This document shows positions 49,388 to 58,904 of a stretch of 64,000 bases of DNA, piece after piece. Made by a program: the position numbers and the translations under genes. Positions within the stretch are counted from its first letter, which is position 1. Every line of letters starts with the position of its first letter. The notes beneath the pieces were generated by a model that was not told where the DNA came from, searched no databases, and was given only the letters and a program-made list of their open reading frames with translations. Location: NCBI RefSeq assembly GCF_051961875.1, contig NZ_JBQCCV010000125.1, forward strand, positions 65,163 to 129,162, in the 5' to 3' direction. The DNA comes from Intrasporangium_A sp051961875 (GTDB lineage: Bacteria > Actinomycetota > Actinomycetes > Actinomycetales > Dermatophilaceae).

Positions 49388-50538
49388 TCAACTTCGCCCA
49401 GGTCGGTAACGACCTCTACACCGGCAAGCGGTCGATCCAGTTCATCCGGCGGCAGAAGCAGTGGTACGCCTTCTCGGCTGTCATCATCCTGCTCGCCCTC
49501 GGCGGCCTGTTCCTGCGCGGCCTCAACTTCGGCATCGAGTTCCGGGGAGGCACGGAGTTCCGCGTCTCCGGCGTCACCTCGACGCAGAACTACGAGCAGA
49601 AGTCGTCGTCCGCGGTCGGGCAGGCCGGGATCACCGGGAACGTCAACTCGAGCGTCATCGGCTCGAACACGGTGCGCATCCAGACGGAGACGGCCGAGGG
49701 CAAGACCGAGGCGGCCAAGGCCGACCTCGCAACGGCGTTCGGGGTCCCTGAGAGCCAGGTCAGCGCCTCGCTCGTCGGCCCGAGCTGGGGAGCATCGGTC
49801 AGCCAGCAGGCGATCCGGGCCCTCATCGTCTTCCTCGTCCTCGTCACCCTCGTCATGTCGGTGTACTTCCGGACGTGGAAGATGGCCCTGGCGGCGACCA
49901 TCGCGCTGCTGCACGACCTCGTCGTGACGGTGGGCATCTACGCCCTCTTCGGGTTCGAGATCACGCCGTCGTCGATGATCGGCTTCCTGACGATCCTCGG
50001 CTACTCGCTCTACGACACCGTGGTCGTCTTCGACAAGGTGCGCGAGAACACCGCCGAGGCGTTCCGGACCAGGCGGATGACGTATGCCCAAGCGGCGAAC
50101 CTCGCCGTGAACCAGACCCTCGTCCGTTCGATCAACACGACCGTGGTCGCGTTGCTCCCGATCGCGGCGGTCCTCGTCGTCGGGTTCACCCTCCTCGGCC
50201 CGGGCACCCTGCTCGACCTCGCCCTCGCGCTCTTCATCGGCATCACGGCCGGTGCCTACTCGTCGATCTTCATCGCGACGCCGCTCTTCGTCGACTTCCG
50301 GCGCAAGGAGCCGGTCGTGCTCGACCTCGAGCGGTACGTCGCCCGCCACGGCGTCCGCCACGAGGCGGTCCTGCAGAGCGAGGCGGAGACCACGCTCAAC
50401 GGTGAGCCGGTCGAGACCGCCGGGGTGCCGGCCGACGTCGCCGGCGGCGCGGACCATGCGCAGCCGCGGGCGGTGCACAAGTACGCGCAGGCCGGCCCAC
50501 GCAACCAGCCGAAGCGGGCCCCGAGGTCGAAGCGGTGA
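49384..50538 (+). CDS. secF: Protein translocase subunit SecF
   Basis: A 384-residue RND protein. LNFGIEFRGGTEFRV opens the periplasmic domain. The core has LHDLVVTVGIYALFGFEITP, FLTILGYSLYDTVVVFDKVREN and NQTLVRSINTTVVALLP, all SecF hallmarks. A hydrophilic C-terminal tail of about 80 residues ends in basic residues. It is coupled to secD and to apt (GTGA). Confidence 0.95.
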   Translation: MINFAQVGNDLYTGKRSIQFIRRQKQWYAFSAVIILLALGGLFLRGLNFGIEFRGGTEFRVSGVTSTQNYEQKSSSAVGQAGITGNVNSSVIGSNTVRIQTETAEGKTEAAKADLATAFGVPESQVSASLVGPSWGASVSQQAIRALIVFLVLVTLVMSVYFRTWKMALAATIALLHDLVVTVGIYALFGFEITPSSMIGFLTILGYSLYDTVVVFDKVRENTAEAFRTRRMTYAQAANLAVNQTLVRSINTTVVALLPIAAVLVVGFTLLGPGTLLDLALALFIGITAGAYSSIFIATPLFVDFRRKEPVVLDLERYVARHGVRHEAVLQSEAETTLNGEPVETAGVPADVAGGADHAQPRAVHKYAQAGPRNQPKRAPRSKR

Positions 50539-51074
50539 CGCCCCTCGCGGGGCTCTCCGTCGCGGAGGTCGTCGCGTCCCGGCTCCGGGACATCCCGGAC
50601 TTCCCGAAGCCGGGTGTCCTCTTCAAGGACTTCACCCCCCTGCTCGCCGACGGCGAGGCCTTCGGCACCGTCGTGCGTGACGTCGCCGCGCGCCATACGG
50701 GCTCGGTCGACGTCGTGGTCGGGATCGAGGCGCGCGGCTTCATCCTCGCCGCCGCGGTCGCCTTCGACCTCGGCATCGGGATGGTTCCGGTCCGCAAGAG
50801 CGGGAAGCTGCCCGGCCTGACCTTGAGTCGCTCCTATGCGCTCGAGTACGGCACGGCGGAGATCGAGGTGCACGCCGACTCGTTCAGCCCGGGACAGCGC
50901 GTCCTCGTCATCGACGACGTGCTCGCCACCGGAGGGACGGCGGCCGCCGCGTGCGAGCTCGTGGAGAGTGCAGGGGCGGTCGTCGCCGGTGTGGACGTGG
51001 TCCTCGAGCTGGGCTTCCTCGAGGGACGCGACAAGCTCGGGCAGCGGCCCGTGCACGCGATCCTGACAGTGTGA
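50535..51074 (+). CDS. apt: Adenine phosphoribosyltransferase
   Basis: A 179-residue type I PRTase salvaging adenine to AMP. It starts with RDIPDFPKPGVLFKDFTPLL; GIEARGFILAAAVA follows, then VPVRKSGKLPG and the PRPP loop VLVIDDVLATGGTA. The secF-apt-rel order is conserved in actinobacteria. Its GTG overlaps the secF stop. Confidence 0.94.
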   Translation: MTPLAGLSVAEVVASRLRDIPDFPKPGVLFKDFTPLLADGEAFGTVVRDVAARHTGSVDVVVGIEARGFILAAAVAFDLGIGMVPVRKSGKLPGLTLSRSYALEYGTAEIEVHADSFSPGQRVLVIDDVLATGGTAAAACELVESAGAVVAGVDVVLELGFLEGRDKLGQRPVHAILTV

Positions 51075-51090
51075 TCGCCTCTCGGCCATC

Positions 51091-51102
51091 TAGACTCGTG
51101 GC
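51091..51102 (+). promoter_or_regulatory. Candidate leaderless -10 of rel
   Basis: TAGACT (51091-51096) ends six bases before the ATG at 51103. No Shine-Dalgarno is seen upstream of that ATG. Confidence 0.45.
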
Positions 51103-53385
51103 ATGAGTGAGGAGGTCCGGAGCGAGCTGAGCACGCCATCCCGGGTACGTGCGCGGTTCGCCCGGTTCGGTGCGGCCCGGCCGTCCGGCAACCCGGTCCT
51201 CGAGCCGCTCATGACCGCCGTCCGGCAGAGCCACCCCAAGGCCGACCTGTCCGTCATCGAGCGGGCCTACGCGATCGCCGAGCGGGCCCACCAGGGCCAG
51301 CTGCGCAAGAGCGGCGACGCGTACATCACCCACCCGCTCGCGGTCACCACGATCCTCGCCGAGCTCGGTATGACGCCGCCTACCCTCGCGGCCGCGCTGC
51401 TGCACGACACGGTCGAGGACACGTCATACAGCCTCGACGAGCTGCGGCGCGACTTCGGGGACGAGATCGCGATGCTGGTCGACGGGGTGACCAAGCTCGA
51501 CAAGGTCACCTACGGGGAGGCGGCCCAGGCCGAGACCGTCCGCAAGATGGTCATCGCCATGGCGCGCGACATCCGGGTGCTCGTCATCAAGCTCGCCGAC
51601 CGGCTGCACAACGCCCGGACCTGGCGCTACGTCTCGGAGGAGTCGGCCAAGCGCAAGGCCAACGAGACGCTCGAGATCTACGCGCCCCTCGCGCACCGCC
51701 TCGGCATGAACACCATCAAGTGGGAGCTCGAGGACCTCTCGTTCGCGACGCTCTACCCGAAGGTCTACGACGAGATCGTCCGGCTCGTCGCGGAGCGGGC
51801 ACCGGCGCGCGAGGAGTACCTCGCGGGCGTCCGCAAGCAGGTCGAGGACGACCTCGACGCCGCGAAGATCAAGGCGCTCGTGACCGGCCGGCCCAAGCAC
51901 TACTACTCCGTGTACCAGAAGATGATCGTGCGCGGCCGCGACTTCGAGGACATCTACGACCTCGTCGCCGTCCGCGTGCTGGTCGACACCGTGCGCGACT
52001 GCTACGCAGCCCTCGGCGCGCTCCACTCGCGATGGAACCCGGTCCCCGGCCGGTTCAAGGACTACATCGCGATGCCCAAGTTCAACATGTACCAGTCGCT
52101 GCACACCACGGTGATCGGTCCGCAGGGCAAGCCGGTCGAGATCCAGATCCGGACTCACACGATGCACCGCCGGGCCGAGTACGGTGTCGCCGCCCACTGG
52201 AAGTACAAGGACCAGGCAGTGACCGGCAAGGCCGGCGAGGCGGCGCCGCAGAACGACATGGCCTGGCTGCGGCAGCTGCTCGACTGGCAGCGCGAGACCG
52301 AGGACCCGGGCGAGTTCCTCGACTCGCTGCGCTTCGAGATGGGCGCGAGCGAGGTCTACGTGTTCACGCCGAAGGGCTCTGTCGTGGCCCTGCCCATGGG
52401 CGCCACGCCCGTCGACTTCGCGTATGCGGTCCACACCGAGGTCGGGCACCACTGCATCGGGGCCCGTGTGAACGGGCGCCTCGTCCCGCTGGAGTCGACC
52501 CTCGAGAACGGCGACGTCGTCGAGGTGCTCACCTCCAAGGCGGACGGCGCCGGGCCGAGCCGCGACTGGCTGGGCTTCGTCAAGAGCCCGCGGGCGCGCA
52601 ACAAGATCAAGCAGTGGTTCTCGAAGGAGCGCCGCGAGGAGTCGATCGAGGCGGGCAAGGAGAGCATCGCCAAGACCCTGCGCAAGCAGAACCTCCCGCT
52701 CCAGCGGATCATGAGCCACGAGACGATGACCGCGGTGGCCAACGAGCTGCGCTACCAGGACATCGACGCCCTCTACGCCGCCGTGGGGGAGGGCCACGTC
52801 TCGGCCCAGCACGTCGTGCACAAGGTCGTCGAGTCGATGGGAGGCGTCGACGGGGCGACCGAGGACCTCGCCGAGGCAACGGTGCCGACCCGCGCCGCCA
52901 GCCGCCGGCGCAGCGGCGACCCGGGTGTCGTGGTGGTCGGTACGGCGGACGTGTGGGTCAAGCTCGCGAAGTGCTGCACCCCCGTGCCCGGCGACCCGAT
53001 CCTCGGGTTCGTCACCCGGGGCAGCGGAGTCTCGGTCCACCGGGTCGACTGTCCGAACGCCAGCTCCCTGACGGCGAACCCTGAGCGGCTCATCGACGTC
53101 GAGTGGGCGCCATCGTCCGCCAGCGTCTTCCTGGTCCAGCTTCAGGTCGAGGCACTCGACCGGAGTCGGTTGCTCTCCGACGTGACCCGGGTGCTGTCGG
53201 ACCAGCACGTCAACATCCTGTCGGCGTCCGTGCAGACCTCACGCGACCGGGTGGCCCTGTCCCGCTTCACCTTCGAGATGGGTGACCCCGCCCACCTCGA
53301 GCACGTCATCAAGGCCGTGCGCAAGATCGACGGGGTCTTCGACGTCTACCGCGTCAACGGCGGCAGGGCCAACCAGAAGCGCTGA
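51103..53385 (+). CDS. rel: Bifunctional (p)ppGpp synthetase/hydrolase Rel
   Basis: A 760-residue stringent-response enzyme. The hydrolase HD domain has YITHPLAVTTILAELGM and LLHDTVEDT (H101, D102), so hydrolysis should be intact. The synthetase has GRPKHYYSVYQKM, DIYDLVAVRVLVD, KDYIAMPKFNMYQSLHTTV and AEYGVAAHWKYK. TGS (VYVFTPKGSVVALPMGATPV), a helical region, a CCTPVPGD zinc-finger-like segment and an ACT domain follow. It binds ribosomes and responds to starvation. Confidence 0.95.
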   Translation: MSEEVRSELSTPSRVRARFARFGAARPSGNPVLEPLMTAVRQSHPKADLSVIERAYAIAERAHQGQLRKSGDAYITHPLAVTTILAELGMTPPTLAAALLHDTVEDTSYSLDELRRDFGDEIAMLVDGVTKLDKVTYGEAAQAETVRKMVIAMARDIRVLVIKLADRLHNARTWRYVSEESAKRKANETLEIYAPLAHRLGMNTIKWELEDLSFATLYPKVYDEIVRLVAERAPAREEYLAGVRKQVEDDLDAAKIKALVTGRPKHYYSVYQKMIVRGRDFEDIYDLVAVRVLVDTVRDCYAALGALHSRWNPVPGRFKDYIAMPKFNMYQSLHTTVIGPQGKPVEIQIRTHTMHRRAEYGVAAHWKYKDQAVTGKAGEAAPQNDMAWLRQLLDWQRETEDPGEFLDSLRFEMGASEVYVFTPKGSVVALPMGATPVDFAYAVHTEVGHHCIGARVNGRLVPLESTLENGDVVEVLTSKADGAGPSRDWLGFVKSPRARNKIKQWFSKERREESIEAGKESIAKTLRKQNLPLQRIMSHETMTAVANELRYQDIDALYAAVGEGHVSAQHVVHKVVESMGGVDGATEDLAEATVPTRAASRRRSGDPGVVVVGTADVWVKLAKCCTPVPGDPILGFVTRGSGVSVHRVDCPNASSLTANPERLIDVEWAPSSASVFLVQLQVEALDRSRLLSDVTRVLSDQHVNILSASVQTSRDRVALSRFTFEMGDPAHLEHVIKAVRKIDGVFDVYRVNGGRANQKR

Positions 53386-53403
53386 CCCTGCCCGCCGCCA
53401 GAC

Positions 53404-55095
53404 TCAGCCGCCGTACTCCGACGCTGCGGTCTTGGCCTGCTCCAACCAGGCGCGGCGGGCGTCGAGCGCCTCCTGGGCCTTGCGGATCTTGGACTCGTTG
53501 CCCGTGGACTCGGCCCTTCGCAGGTCGGCCTCGAGGTCGGCGACTGCCCGCTCGAGCTGGTCCACCATGCCCTGGGCACGCGCGGCAACCTCGGGGTTTG
53601 AGGACTTCCAACGCTTCTCGTCGGCGTCACGGACCGCCTGCTCGACCCGTCGCAGGGCCTTCTCGATCCGGTCCATGTCGGCGCGCGGGACCTTGCCCGC
53701 CGCGTCCCAGCGGTCCTGGATCGTACGCAGCGCCGACTTCGCCTGCTCGAGGTCGGTGACCGGCAGCAGTCCCTCGGCCTCCTTCAGCAGCTCCTCCTTG
53801 ACGGCCAGGTTGCCCCGGAACTGCTCCTCCTCGGCGGCCACGACCTCGTCCTTCGCGCCGAAGAACGCGTCCTGGGCCGCCTTGAAGCGGGCCCAGAGCT
53901 GGTCGTCGTCGGACCGGCTCGCCCGGCCCGCGCGACGCCACTCGTCCATGAGCCGCTTGTAGGCCCCGGCCGTCGCCGACCAGTCGGTGCTCGCCGAGAG
54001 GCGCTCGGCCTCGGCGACGAGGCGTTCCTTGGCGGCCTTCGCCTCCGCGTGCGAGGCGTCCAGGCTTGCAAAGTGGCCCCGGCGGGCCTTGTCGAAGTGG
54101 TTGCGGGCGGTGCTGAACCGTTGCCACAGAGCCGTCTCCGTGTCACGGTCGAGACGGGTGGCAGAGCGCTGGTGCTGCTTCCACTCGTCGAGCAGCTCGC
54201 GCATCCGGGCGCCGCTCTGCTTCCACTGGATCTTGTTCTCCGGCTGGGCGGCGATCGCCTCCGCCTGGTCGACGATCGCCTCGCGCTCCGCCTTGGCCTG
54301 TGCCTTGGCGGCCGCGCGGGCCTCCTGCTCGACGTTGCGCTTCTGCGCGACGCCGGACTGGATCTCGTCGAGCTTTGCCTGCAGCGCGTCGAGGTCGCCC
54401 ACGACGGCCGCTTCGTTCACCTGCTCGGCCAGCTTCTTCAGGGCGTCGTTGACGTCCTTGGAAGGCACCTCCGGCTGGGCGAGCCGTTGCTCGAGCAGGA
54501 CGGCGGCGGCATACAGCTCGTCGTACTTGCGCGCGAAATAGGTCAGCGCCTCTTCGGGGGTCGCACCCGGGTAGCTGCCGACCTCACGCTCGCCCTGCTT
54601 GGTCTGCACGTGGACGACGCCGTTCTCGTCCACCCTGCCGAATGCGGCCGAGGCAGAGTGGTCCTCGGTGGCTGCCGGGGGAGCGGGTCGCGGCGCGGGC
54701 CGCGCCATCGCCGCGGGCGTGGGGATGGAGCTCGGCTTCGGTATGGCGCTGGGCTTGGGCGCAGCCGGGGTCGCCGGCTCCGTGTCGGCTTGGGCGGGTG
54801 CCTCAGCCTCTCCGGGAGCCTCCGCGGCCTCTGCCGGTGCTTCGGCCGGCGCCTCAGCCTCAGGCTCCGCGGGTGCCTCCGCCGGTGCTTCGGCCGGGGC
54901 CTCAGCCTCAGGCTCCGCCGGTGCCTCCGCCGCGTGTGGCGGCGCCTCGGCGTCCGCCGCCTCTGCCGGCTCCTGCTGCTCGGCCTGCGCCTCCTGCTCG
55001 GTGTGCCCCTGGGCGTCGACCTGCTCGACCTGCTCGACCGGCTCGGCCGGGTTCTCCTGCTGCGCCTGCTCGGGCTGGTTCGTCGTGTCCGTCAT
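53404..55095 (-). CDS. DUF349 domain protein
   Basis: A 563-residue protein. The N-terminal about 150 residues are Glu/Ala/Pro-rich low complexity (AEAPAEAPAE-type repeats). The rest consists of long charged helices with DUF349-type repeats such as AYKRLMDEWRRAGRASRSDD, LWARFKAAQDAFF and IQDRWDAAGKVPRADM. Predicted coiled coil. Function unknown; some family members are reported to affect translation or RNA. It is convergent with rel and overlaps the PPIase gene. Confidence 0.88.
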   Translation of the reverse strand: MTDTTNQPEQAQQENPAEPVEQVEQVDAQGHTEQEAQAEQQEPAEAADAEAPPHAAEAPAEPEAEAPAEAPAEAPAEPEAEAPAEAPAEAAEAPGEAEAPAQADTEPATPAAPKPSAIPKPSSIPTPAAMARPAPRPAPPAATEDHSASAAFGRVDENGVVHVQTKQGEREVGSYPGATPEEALTYFARKYDELYAAAVLLEQRLAQPEVPSKDVNDALKKLAEQVNEAAVVGDLDALQAKLDEIQSGVAQKRNVEQEARAAAKAQAKAEREAIVDQAEAIAAQPENKIQWKQSGARMRELLDEWKQHQRSATRLDRDTETALWQRFSTARNHFDKARRGHFASLDASHAEAKAAKERLVAEAERLSASTDWSATAGAYKRLMDEWRRAGRASRSDDDQLWARFKAAQDAFFGAKDEVVAAEEEQFRGNLAVKEELLKEAEGLLPVTDLEQAKSALRTIQDRWDAAGKVPRADMDRIEKALRRVEQAVRDADEKRWKSSNPEVAARAQGMVDQLERAVADLEADLRRAESTGNESKIRKAQEALDARRAWLEQAKTAASEYGG

Positions 55096-55925
55096 GCCTT
55101 CTTCTCCGTCACCTCGACGCTGAGGATGCTGATGGGGGAGACCGGGGTCCCGTCGGTCGTCTGGGGGGGTAGCGCCTTGTGCGAGGCGATCTTCTTGACG
55201 ATGTCGAGACCCTTGGTCACCTTCCCGAAGATCGTGTAACCGCCGCCCTGCGTGGGCAACTGCGTTTTCTCGTAGGAGATGAAGAACTGGCCACCGTTGC
55301 CGTTCGGGTCCTGCGTGCGGGCCATCGCGAGGCTGCCCGCGGGGTAGACGCCGTCCTTGGGCGCGTTCTCGATGCCGAAGCCGTAGCCGGGGTCACCGGA
55401 GCCGCTGCCGGTCGGGTCGCCGCACTGGAGGACGAAGATGCCGGAGCTCGTGACGCGGTGGCACGGGCTGGGCGCCCAGTACCCCTCCTTGGCAAGGAAG
55501 TTGAAGGACGCGACCGTCTGGGGCGCCTTCGCGCCGTCGAGCTCGAGCGCGATGTCACCGCACGTGGTGTGCACCGTCGCGACGAAGGTCTTGCCCGCCG
55601 CCGCCTTCTTGTCGGGCAGCTTGTCGAAGTGCTTCGGCGTCTTCTGCAGAGCGGGGGGCTCCTCACAGCCGGCGGCGAGCTGCTGTCCCTCCTGCAGCCC
55701 GGCGTTCTCGCCCGAGGCCGCCGGGGTGGGCGCCGCCTTGGGTGCTGTGTCTCCCTTGGGCAGGAAGTGCGGCACGGCGATGAAGGCCCCGATGACGAAG
55801 ATGACCGCGAGGATCGCGGCGAACAGCTGCATGTCCTTCTTGGTCTCGCTCACGGGCGGCTCGGCAGCACGCTGCTGTCCCTGCTGGCGGCGCCGCTCAC
55901 GGGCGCGCTCCTGCTGTTTCGTCAC
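55092..55925 (-). CDS. Membrane-anchored cyclophilin-type peptidyl-prolyl isomerase
   Basis: A 277-residue protein. A basic cytoplasmic start (RARERRRQQGQQR) precedes one transmembrane helix (LFAAILAVIFVIGAFIAVPH) and an Ala/Pro linker. The cyclophilin domain has VASFNFLAKEGYW, CHRVTSSGIFVLQCGDPTGSG, GSLAMARTQDPNGNGGQFFI and the late FGKVTKGLDIV. It probably folds secreted proteins outside the membrane. GTG start; the rel-DUF349-PPIase-hydrolase-hisS neighbourhood matches mycobacteria. Confidence 0.9.
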   Translation of the reverse strand: MTKQQERARERRRQQGQQRAAEPPVSETKKDMQLFAAILAVIFVIGAFIAVPHFLPKGDTAPKAAPTPAASGENAGLQEGQQLAAGCEEPPALQKTPKHFDKLPDKKAAAGKTFVATVHTTCGDIALELDGAKAPQTVASFNFLAKEGYWAPSPCHRVTSSGIFVLQCGDPTGSGSGDPGYGFGIENAPKDGVYPAGSLAMARTQDPNGNGGQFFISYEKTQLPTQGGGYTIFGKVTKGLDIVKKIASHKALPPQTTDGTPVSPISILSVEVTEKKA

Positions 55926-56075
55926 GAACCTCTCCTTGGCGGAACCTCCGGCTTGCCCGGGCTCCGGTCATTTTAGGGACACACCCTCTGCCCGTGCGCC
56001 CCGCATGGTCACGAGTCCGTGACAAACTGGCGTCACCGAGGACGTATGCCGCTCAGCGGACGCGGTGCCCACGGC

Positions 56076-56087
56076 TAGGCTCCAAGC
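56076..56087 (+). promoter_or_regulatory. Candidate leaderless -10 of the MBL-fold hydrolase gene
   Basis: TAGGCT (56076-56081) ends six bases before GTG 56088. A GTATGCCGC word stands at 56044-56052, about 24 bp upstream of this -10 box. Confidence 0.45.
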
Positions 56088-56789
56088 GTGCTGACCGTCG
56101 CCTTCCCTGCCCAGGCCTTCGACACGAACTGCTACGTGCTGGCACCCGGGCCAGGGGAGGAGTGTGTCGTCGTCGACCCGGGCATCGGTGTCGAGGAGAC
56201 ACTGCGGGAGGTGCTGGCCAGCCACCGGCTCCGGCCGGCCGCCGTCCTGCTGACCCACGGCCACGTCGACCACGTCTGGTCGGTCACGCCGGTGTGCGGG
56301 GCGGACACGGCGGCATACATCCACGCGGACGACCGCTACCGCCTGGCCAACCCGCTGTCGGAGACGAACCCGGGCCTCGTCGCGATGCTCGAGCAGCAGT
56401 TCGGGCGCGCGGCGACGTGGACCGAGCCGTCGAAAATCGTCGAGATCCGAGACCGGGCGCGGCTGACCCTCGCGGGCCTCGACTTCGACGTCCTGCACGC
56501 GCCGGGCCACACGCAGGGATCGGTGATGTTCGGCGTGGCGCAGGTCCCCGAGGCGGTGGGTGGCCAGGTGGACGTCGACCGCACGATGCTCTCCGGCGAC
56601 GTCCTGTTCGCCGGGTCCATCGGACGGACCGACCTGCCGGGCGGCGACCACGCGGCAATGCAACGCAGCCTGCGTGACGTCGTGCTGCCGCTCGCCGACA
56701 CGACGCTCGTCCTGCCCGGACACGGGCCCGCCACGACGATGGCCCACGAGCGCGGGACGAACCCCTACCTGCAACACTTGCCCGCGTGA
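56088..56789 (+). CDS. Metallo-beta-lactamase-fold hydrolase (glyoxalase II-like)
   Basis: A 233-residue protein. The metal motif is LLTHGHVDHVW (THxHxDH), followed by HAPGHTQGSVMF, an Asp-containing LSGDVLFAGSIGRTDLPGG and a final PGHGPATTMAHER histidine. This is the hydroxyacylglutathione-hydrolase-like group (compare Rv2581c). The substrate thioester is unknown. Its stop overlaps the hisS start (GTGA). Confidence 0.9.
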   Translation: MLTVAFPAQAFDTNCYVLAPGPGEECVVVDPGIGVEETLREVLASHRLRPAAVLLTHGHVDHVWSVTPVCGADTAAYIHADDRYRLANPLSETNPGLVAMLEQQFGRAATWTEPSKIVEIRDRARLTLAGLDFDVLHAPGHTQGSVMFGVAQVPEAVGGQVDVDRTMLSGDVLFAGSIGRTDLPGGDHAAMQRSLRDVVLPLADTTLVLPGHGPATTMAHERGTNPYLQHLPA

Positions 56790-58120
56790 GCACGTCAGCC
56801 AAGATCACCCCGATCAGCGGATTCCCGGAGTACCTGCCGGCTGAGCGGATCGTCGAGCAGCGCTTCCTCGACGTCATCCGTGAGACGTTCGAGCTGCACG
56901 GGTTCTCCTCGATCGAGACGCGCTCCATCGAGCCGGTGGAGCGGCTGCTCGGCAAGGGCGGCGACGCTGACAAGGAGATCTATGCGGTCTCGCGGCTGGC
57001 CGGCGACGAGGACGACGCGAAGTGGGGACTGCACTTCGACCTCACCGTTCCCTTCGCCCGCTATGTCCTCGAGAACGCCGGCAAGCTCCAGTTCCCGTTC
57101 CGGCGCTACCAGATCCAGCGGGCCTGGCGCGGCGAGCGGCCCCAGGAGGGCCGCTACCGCGAGTTCACCCAGGCGGACATCGACGTCGTCGACGTCGGCG
57201 AGCTGTCGCCGCACTTCGAGGCGGAGATGCCGCTCGTCATCGCCGACGTCTTCAGCAAGTTCGCCGTCGGTGACTTCGTCATCCAGGTCAACAACCGCAA
57301 GATCCCGAACGGCTTCTACCAGGGCATCGGCCTCACCGACGTCACGGGCACGCTCCGGATCGTCGACAAGCTCGACAAGATCGGGCCCGAGAAGGTGCGG
57401 GAGCTGCTCATCGAGTCGGGTGCATCTCCCGAGCAGGCCGACCAGTGCCTCGCCCTCGCGGAGATCCGCACCGAAGACCTGTCGTTCGTCGACCGGGTCC
57501 GGGCGCTCGGTGTCGAGCACCCGCTCCTCGACGAGGGCCTCGAGGCACTCGAGGCCGTGATCCGGACCGGTCTCGCCCACGCCCCCGGCCGAGTCGTGGC
57601 CGACCTGCGGATCGCCCGCGGCCTCGACTACTACACCGGAACCGTCTACGAGACGCAGTTCGTCGGGCACGAGGACTGGGGCTCGTTCTGCTCCGGCGGC
57701 CGGTATGACGCGCTCGCCTCGGACGGGCGCACCACCTACCCCGGAGTCGGCATCTCGATCGGGGTGACGCGCATCCTCGGCCTGCTCATCGGGCACGGCA
57801 TCCTCACCTCGTCCCGCTCCACCCCGGCCGCGGTCCTCGTCGCGCTCAAGGACGACGACTCGCGGGAGGAGGCGGTGGCCGTCGCGACCGCGCTCCGAGG
57901 TCGGGGGATCGCGTGCGAGGTGGCCTCGAAGGCCGCCAAGTTCGGCAAGCAGATCCGCTATGCGGAGCGGCGCGGGATCCCGTACGTCTGGTTCCCCGGC
58001 GCCGGCGAGTCCGGCGACGAGGTCAAGGACATCCGCTCGGGCGAGCAGGTGCCGGCCGACGCGTCGGTGTGGACGCCCCCGGCTGAGGACCTCGAGCCGG
58101 CGATCACCCGCAAGCCCTGA
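56786..58120 (+). CDS. hisS: Histidine--tRNA ligase
   Basis: A 444-residue class II synthetase. Motif 2 region: FPFRRYQIQRAWRGERPQEG, RYREFTQADID. The histidine-specific RGLDYYTGTVYET (HisA-like motif) and CSGGRYDAL follow. An anticodon-binding domain closes it (RYAERRGIPYVWFPG). GTG start coupled to the hydrolase gene. Confidence 0.95.
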   Translation: MSTSAKITPISGFPEYLPAERIVEQRFLDVIRETFELHGFSSIETRSIEPVERLLGKGGDADKEIYAVSRLAGDEDDAKWGLHFDLTVPFARYVLENAGKLQFPFRRYQIQRAWRGERPQEGRYREFTQADIDVVDVGELSPHFEAEMPLVIADVFSKFAVGDFVIQVNNRKIPNGFYQGIGLTDVTGTLRIVDKLDKIGPEKVRELLIESGASPEQADQCLALAEIRTEDLSFVDRVRALGVEHPLLDEGLEALEAVIRTGLAHAPGRVVADLRIARGLDYYTGTVYETQFVGHEDWGSFCSGGRYDALASDGRTTYPGVGISIGVTRILGLLIGHGILTSSRSTPAAVLVALKDDDSREEAVAVATALRGRGIACEVASKAAKFGKQIRYAERRGIPYVWFPGAGESGDEVKDIRSGEQVPADASVWTPPAEDLEPAITRKP

Positions 58121-58133
58121 CCCCGCACTGGAC

Positions 58134-58742
58134 TCAGCCGGGCAGCCGCAGCCCCTCGTCGTGCAGCTCGAGCGCGGCGAGGGCCTTGATGACGTCGGGC
58201 TCCCGGCGGCGCCAGTCGCCGGCGGGATCGGCGCTGATCCGCGCCAGCGCGGTCATCGGCTGGCGCACCATGGCACGCAGCGCGAAGAGATCCAGGTCCT
58301 CGGTCGCGTCGATGAACCGCTGGGCCGTCGTGGCGCGGCGCATGAACCGGGCCCGGAGCCACAGCCAGAGGGCACCGACGGTGAGGATGGGCACGAGCGC
58401 GGTCGACCAGCCGAGCCACGCGGCGAGGTCCTCGATGCTGCTCACCATCGAGTGACCGGCTCCACGCAGTCGCGTGCCCGAAGCCGCGGCGCCGTCGAGC
58501 CAGCGCTCCAGGTCCCCACCGACTGCGGGGATCCGGCCCGCTTCGGCGCCCGCGCCGGTCAGCGAGTCGTGGACCGACGTGCCCGCCGTCTCCAGCGACT
58601 GGGCTGGGCCGCGCAGCCCCAGCACGACGTCGTGCACCTGTCGACCCGCCCAGGCCCAGACCGCGAGCCACACGAGCATCGCGACGTCGCCGAGGAGCTG
58701 GCGCGTCCGTCTCGCGGTCGTGTCTGCGTAGAGCTTCATCAT
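58134..58742 (-). CDS. Membrane protein of unknown function
   Basis: A 202-residue protein with two transmembrane helices (about residues 18-37, VAMLVWLAVWAWAGRQV, and 110-130, TALVPILTVGALWLWLRARF). The extracellular loop is about 70 residues and the C-terminal cytoplasmic part is helical (FIDATEDLDLFALRAMVRQP). No family recognised. GGAGG precedes twin ATG codons (58742 or 58739). It is convergent with hisS. Confidence 0.75.
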   Translation of the reverse strand: MMKLYADTTARRTRQLLGDVAMLVWLAVWAWAGRQVHDVVLGLRGPAQSLETAGTSVHDSLTGAGAEAGRIPAVGGDLERWLDGAAASGTRLRGAGHSMVSSIEDLAAWLGWSTALVPILTVGALWLWLRARFMRRATTAQRFIDATEDLDLFALRAMVRQPMTALARISADPAGDWRRREPDVIKALAALELHDEGLRLPG

Positions 58743-58891
58743 GGGCCTCCGGGACGAGCGACGAGCGGGACCTCAGGGGCCCGCGGAGCGATGTGAGCGC
58801 CATACCCAGTGGGCGAGGCAGGTGTGACACCGCGGGCCTGAGACGACAGGGCTTCGACATCGAACAGCCCTCCGGCGACGGGCGGCGACAC

Positions 58892-58904
58892 TACTGTGAG
58901 GAGC
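58892..58904 (+). promoter_or_regulatory. Candidate -10 of ald
   Basis: TACTGT (58892-58897) ends seven bases before ATG 58905. A GAGG nearby overlaps the gap, so it may also serve as a ribosome site for a transcript starting further upstream. Confidence 0.35.
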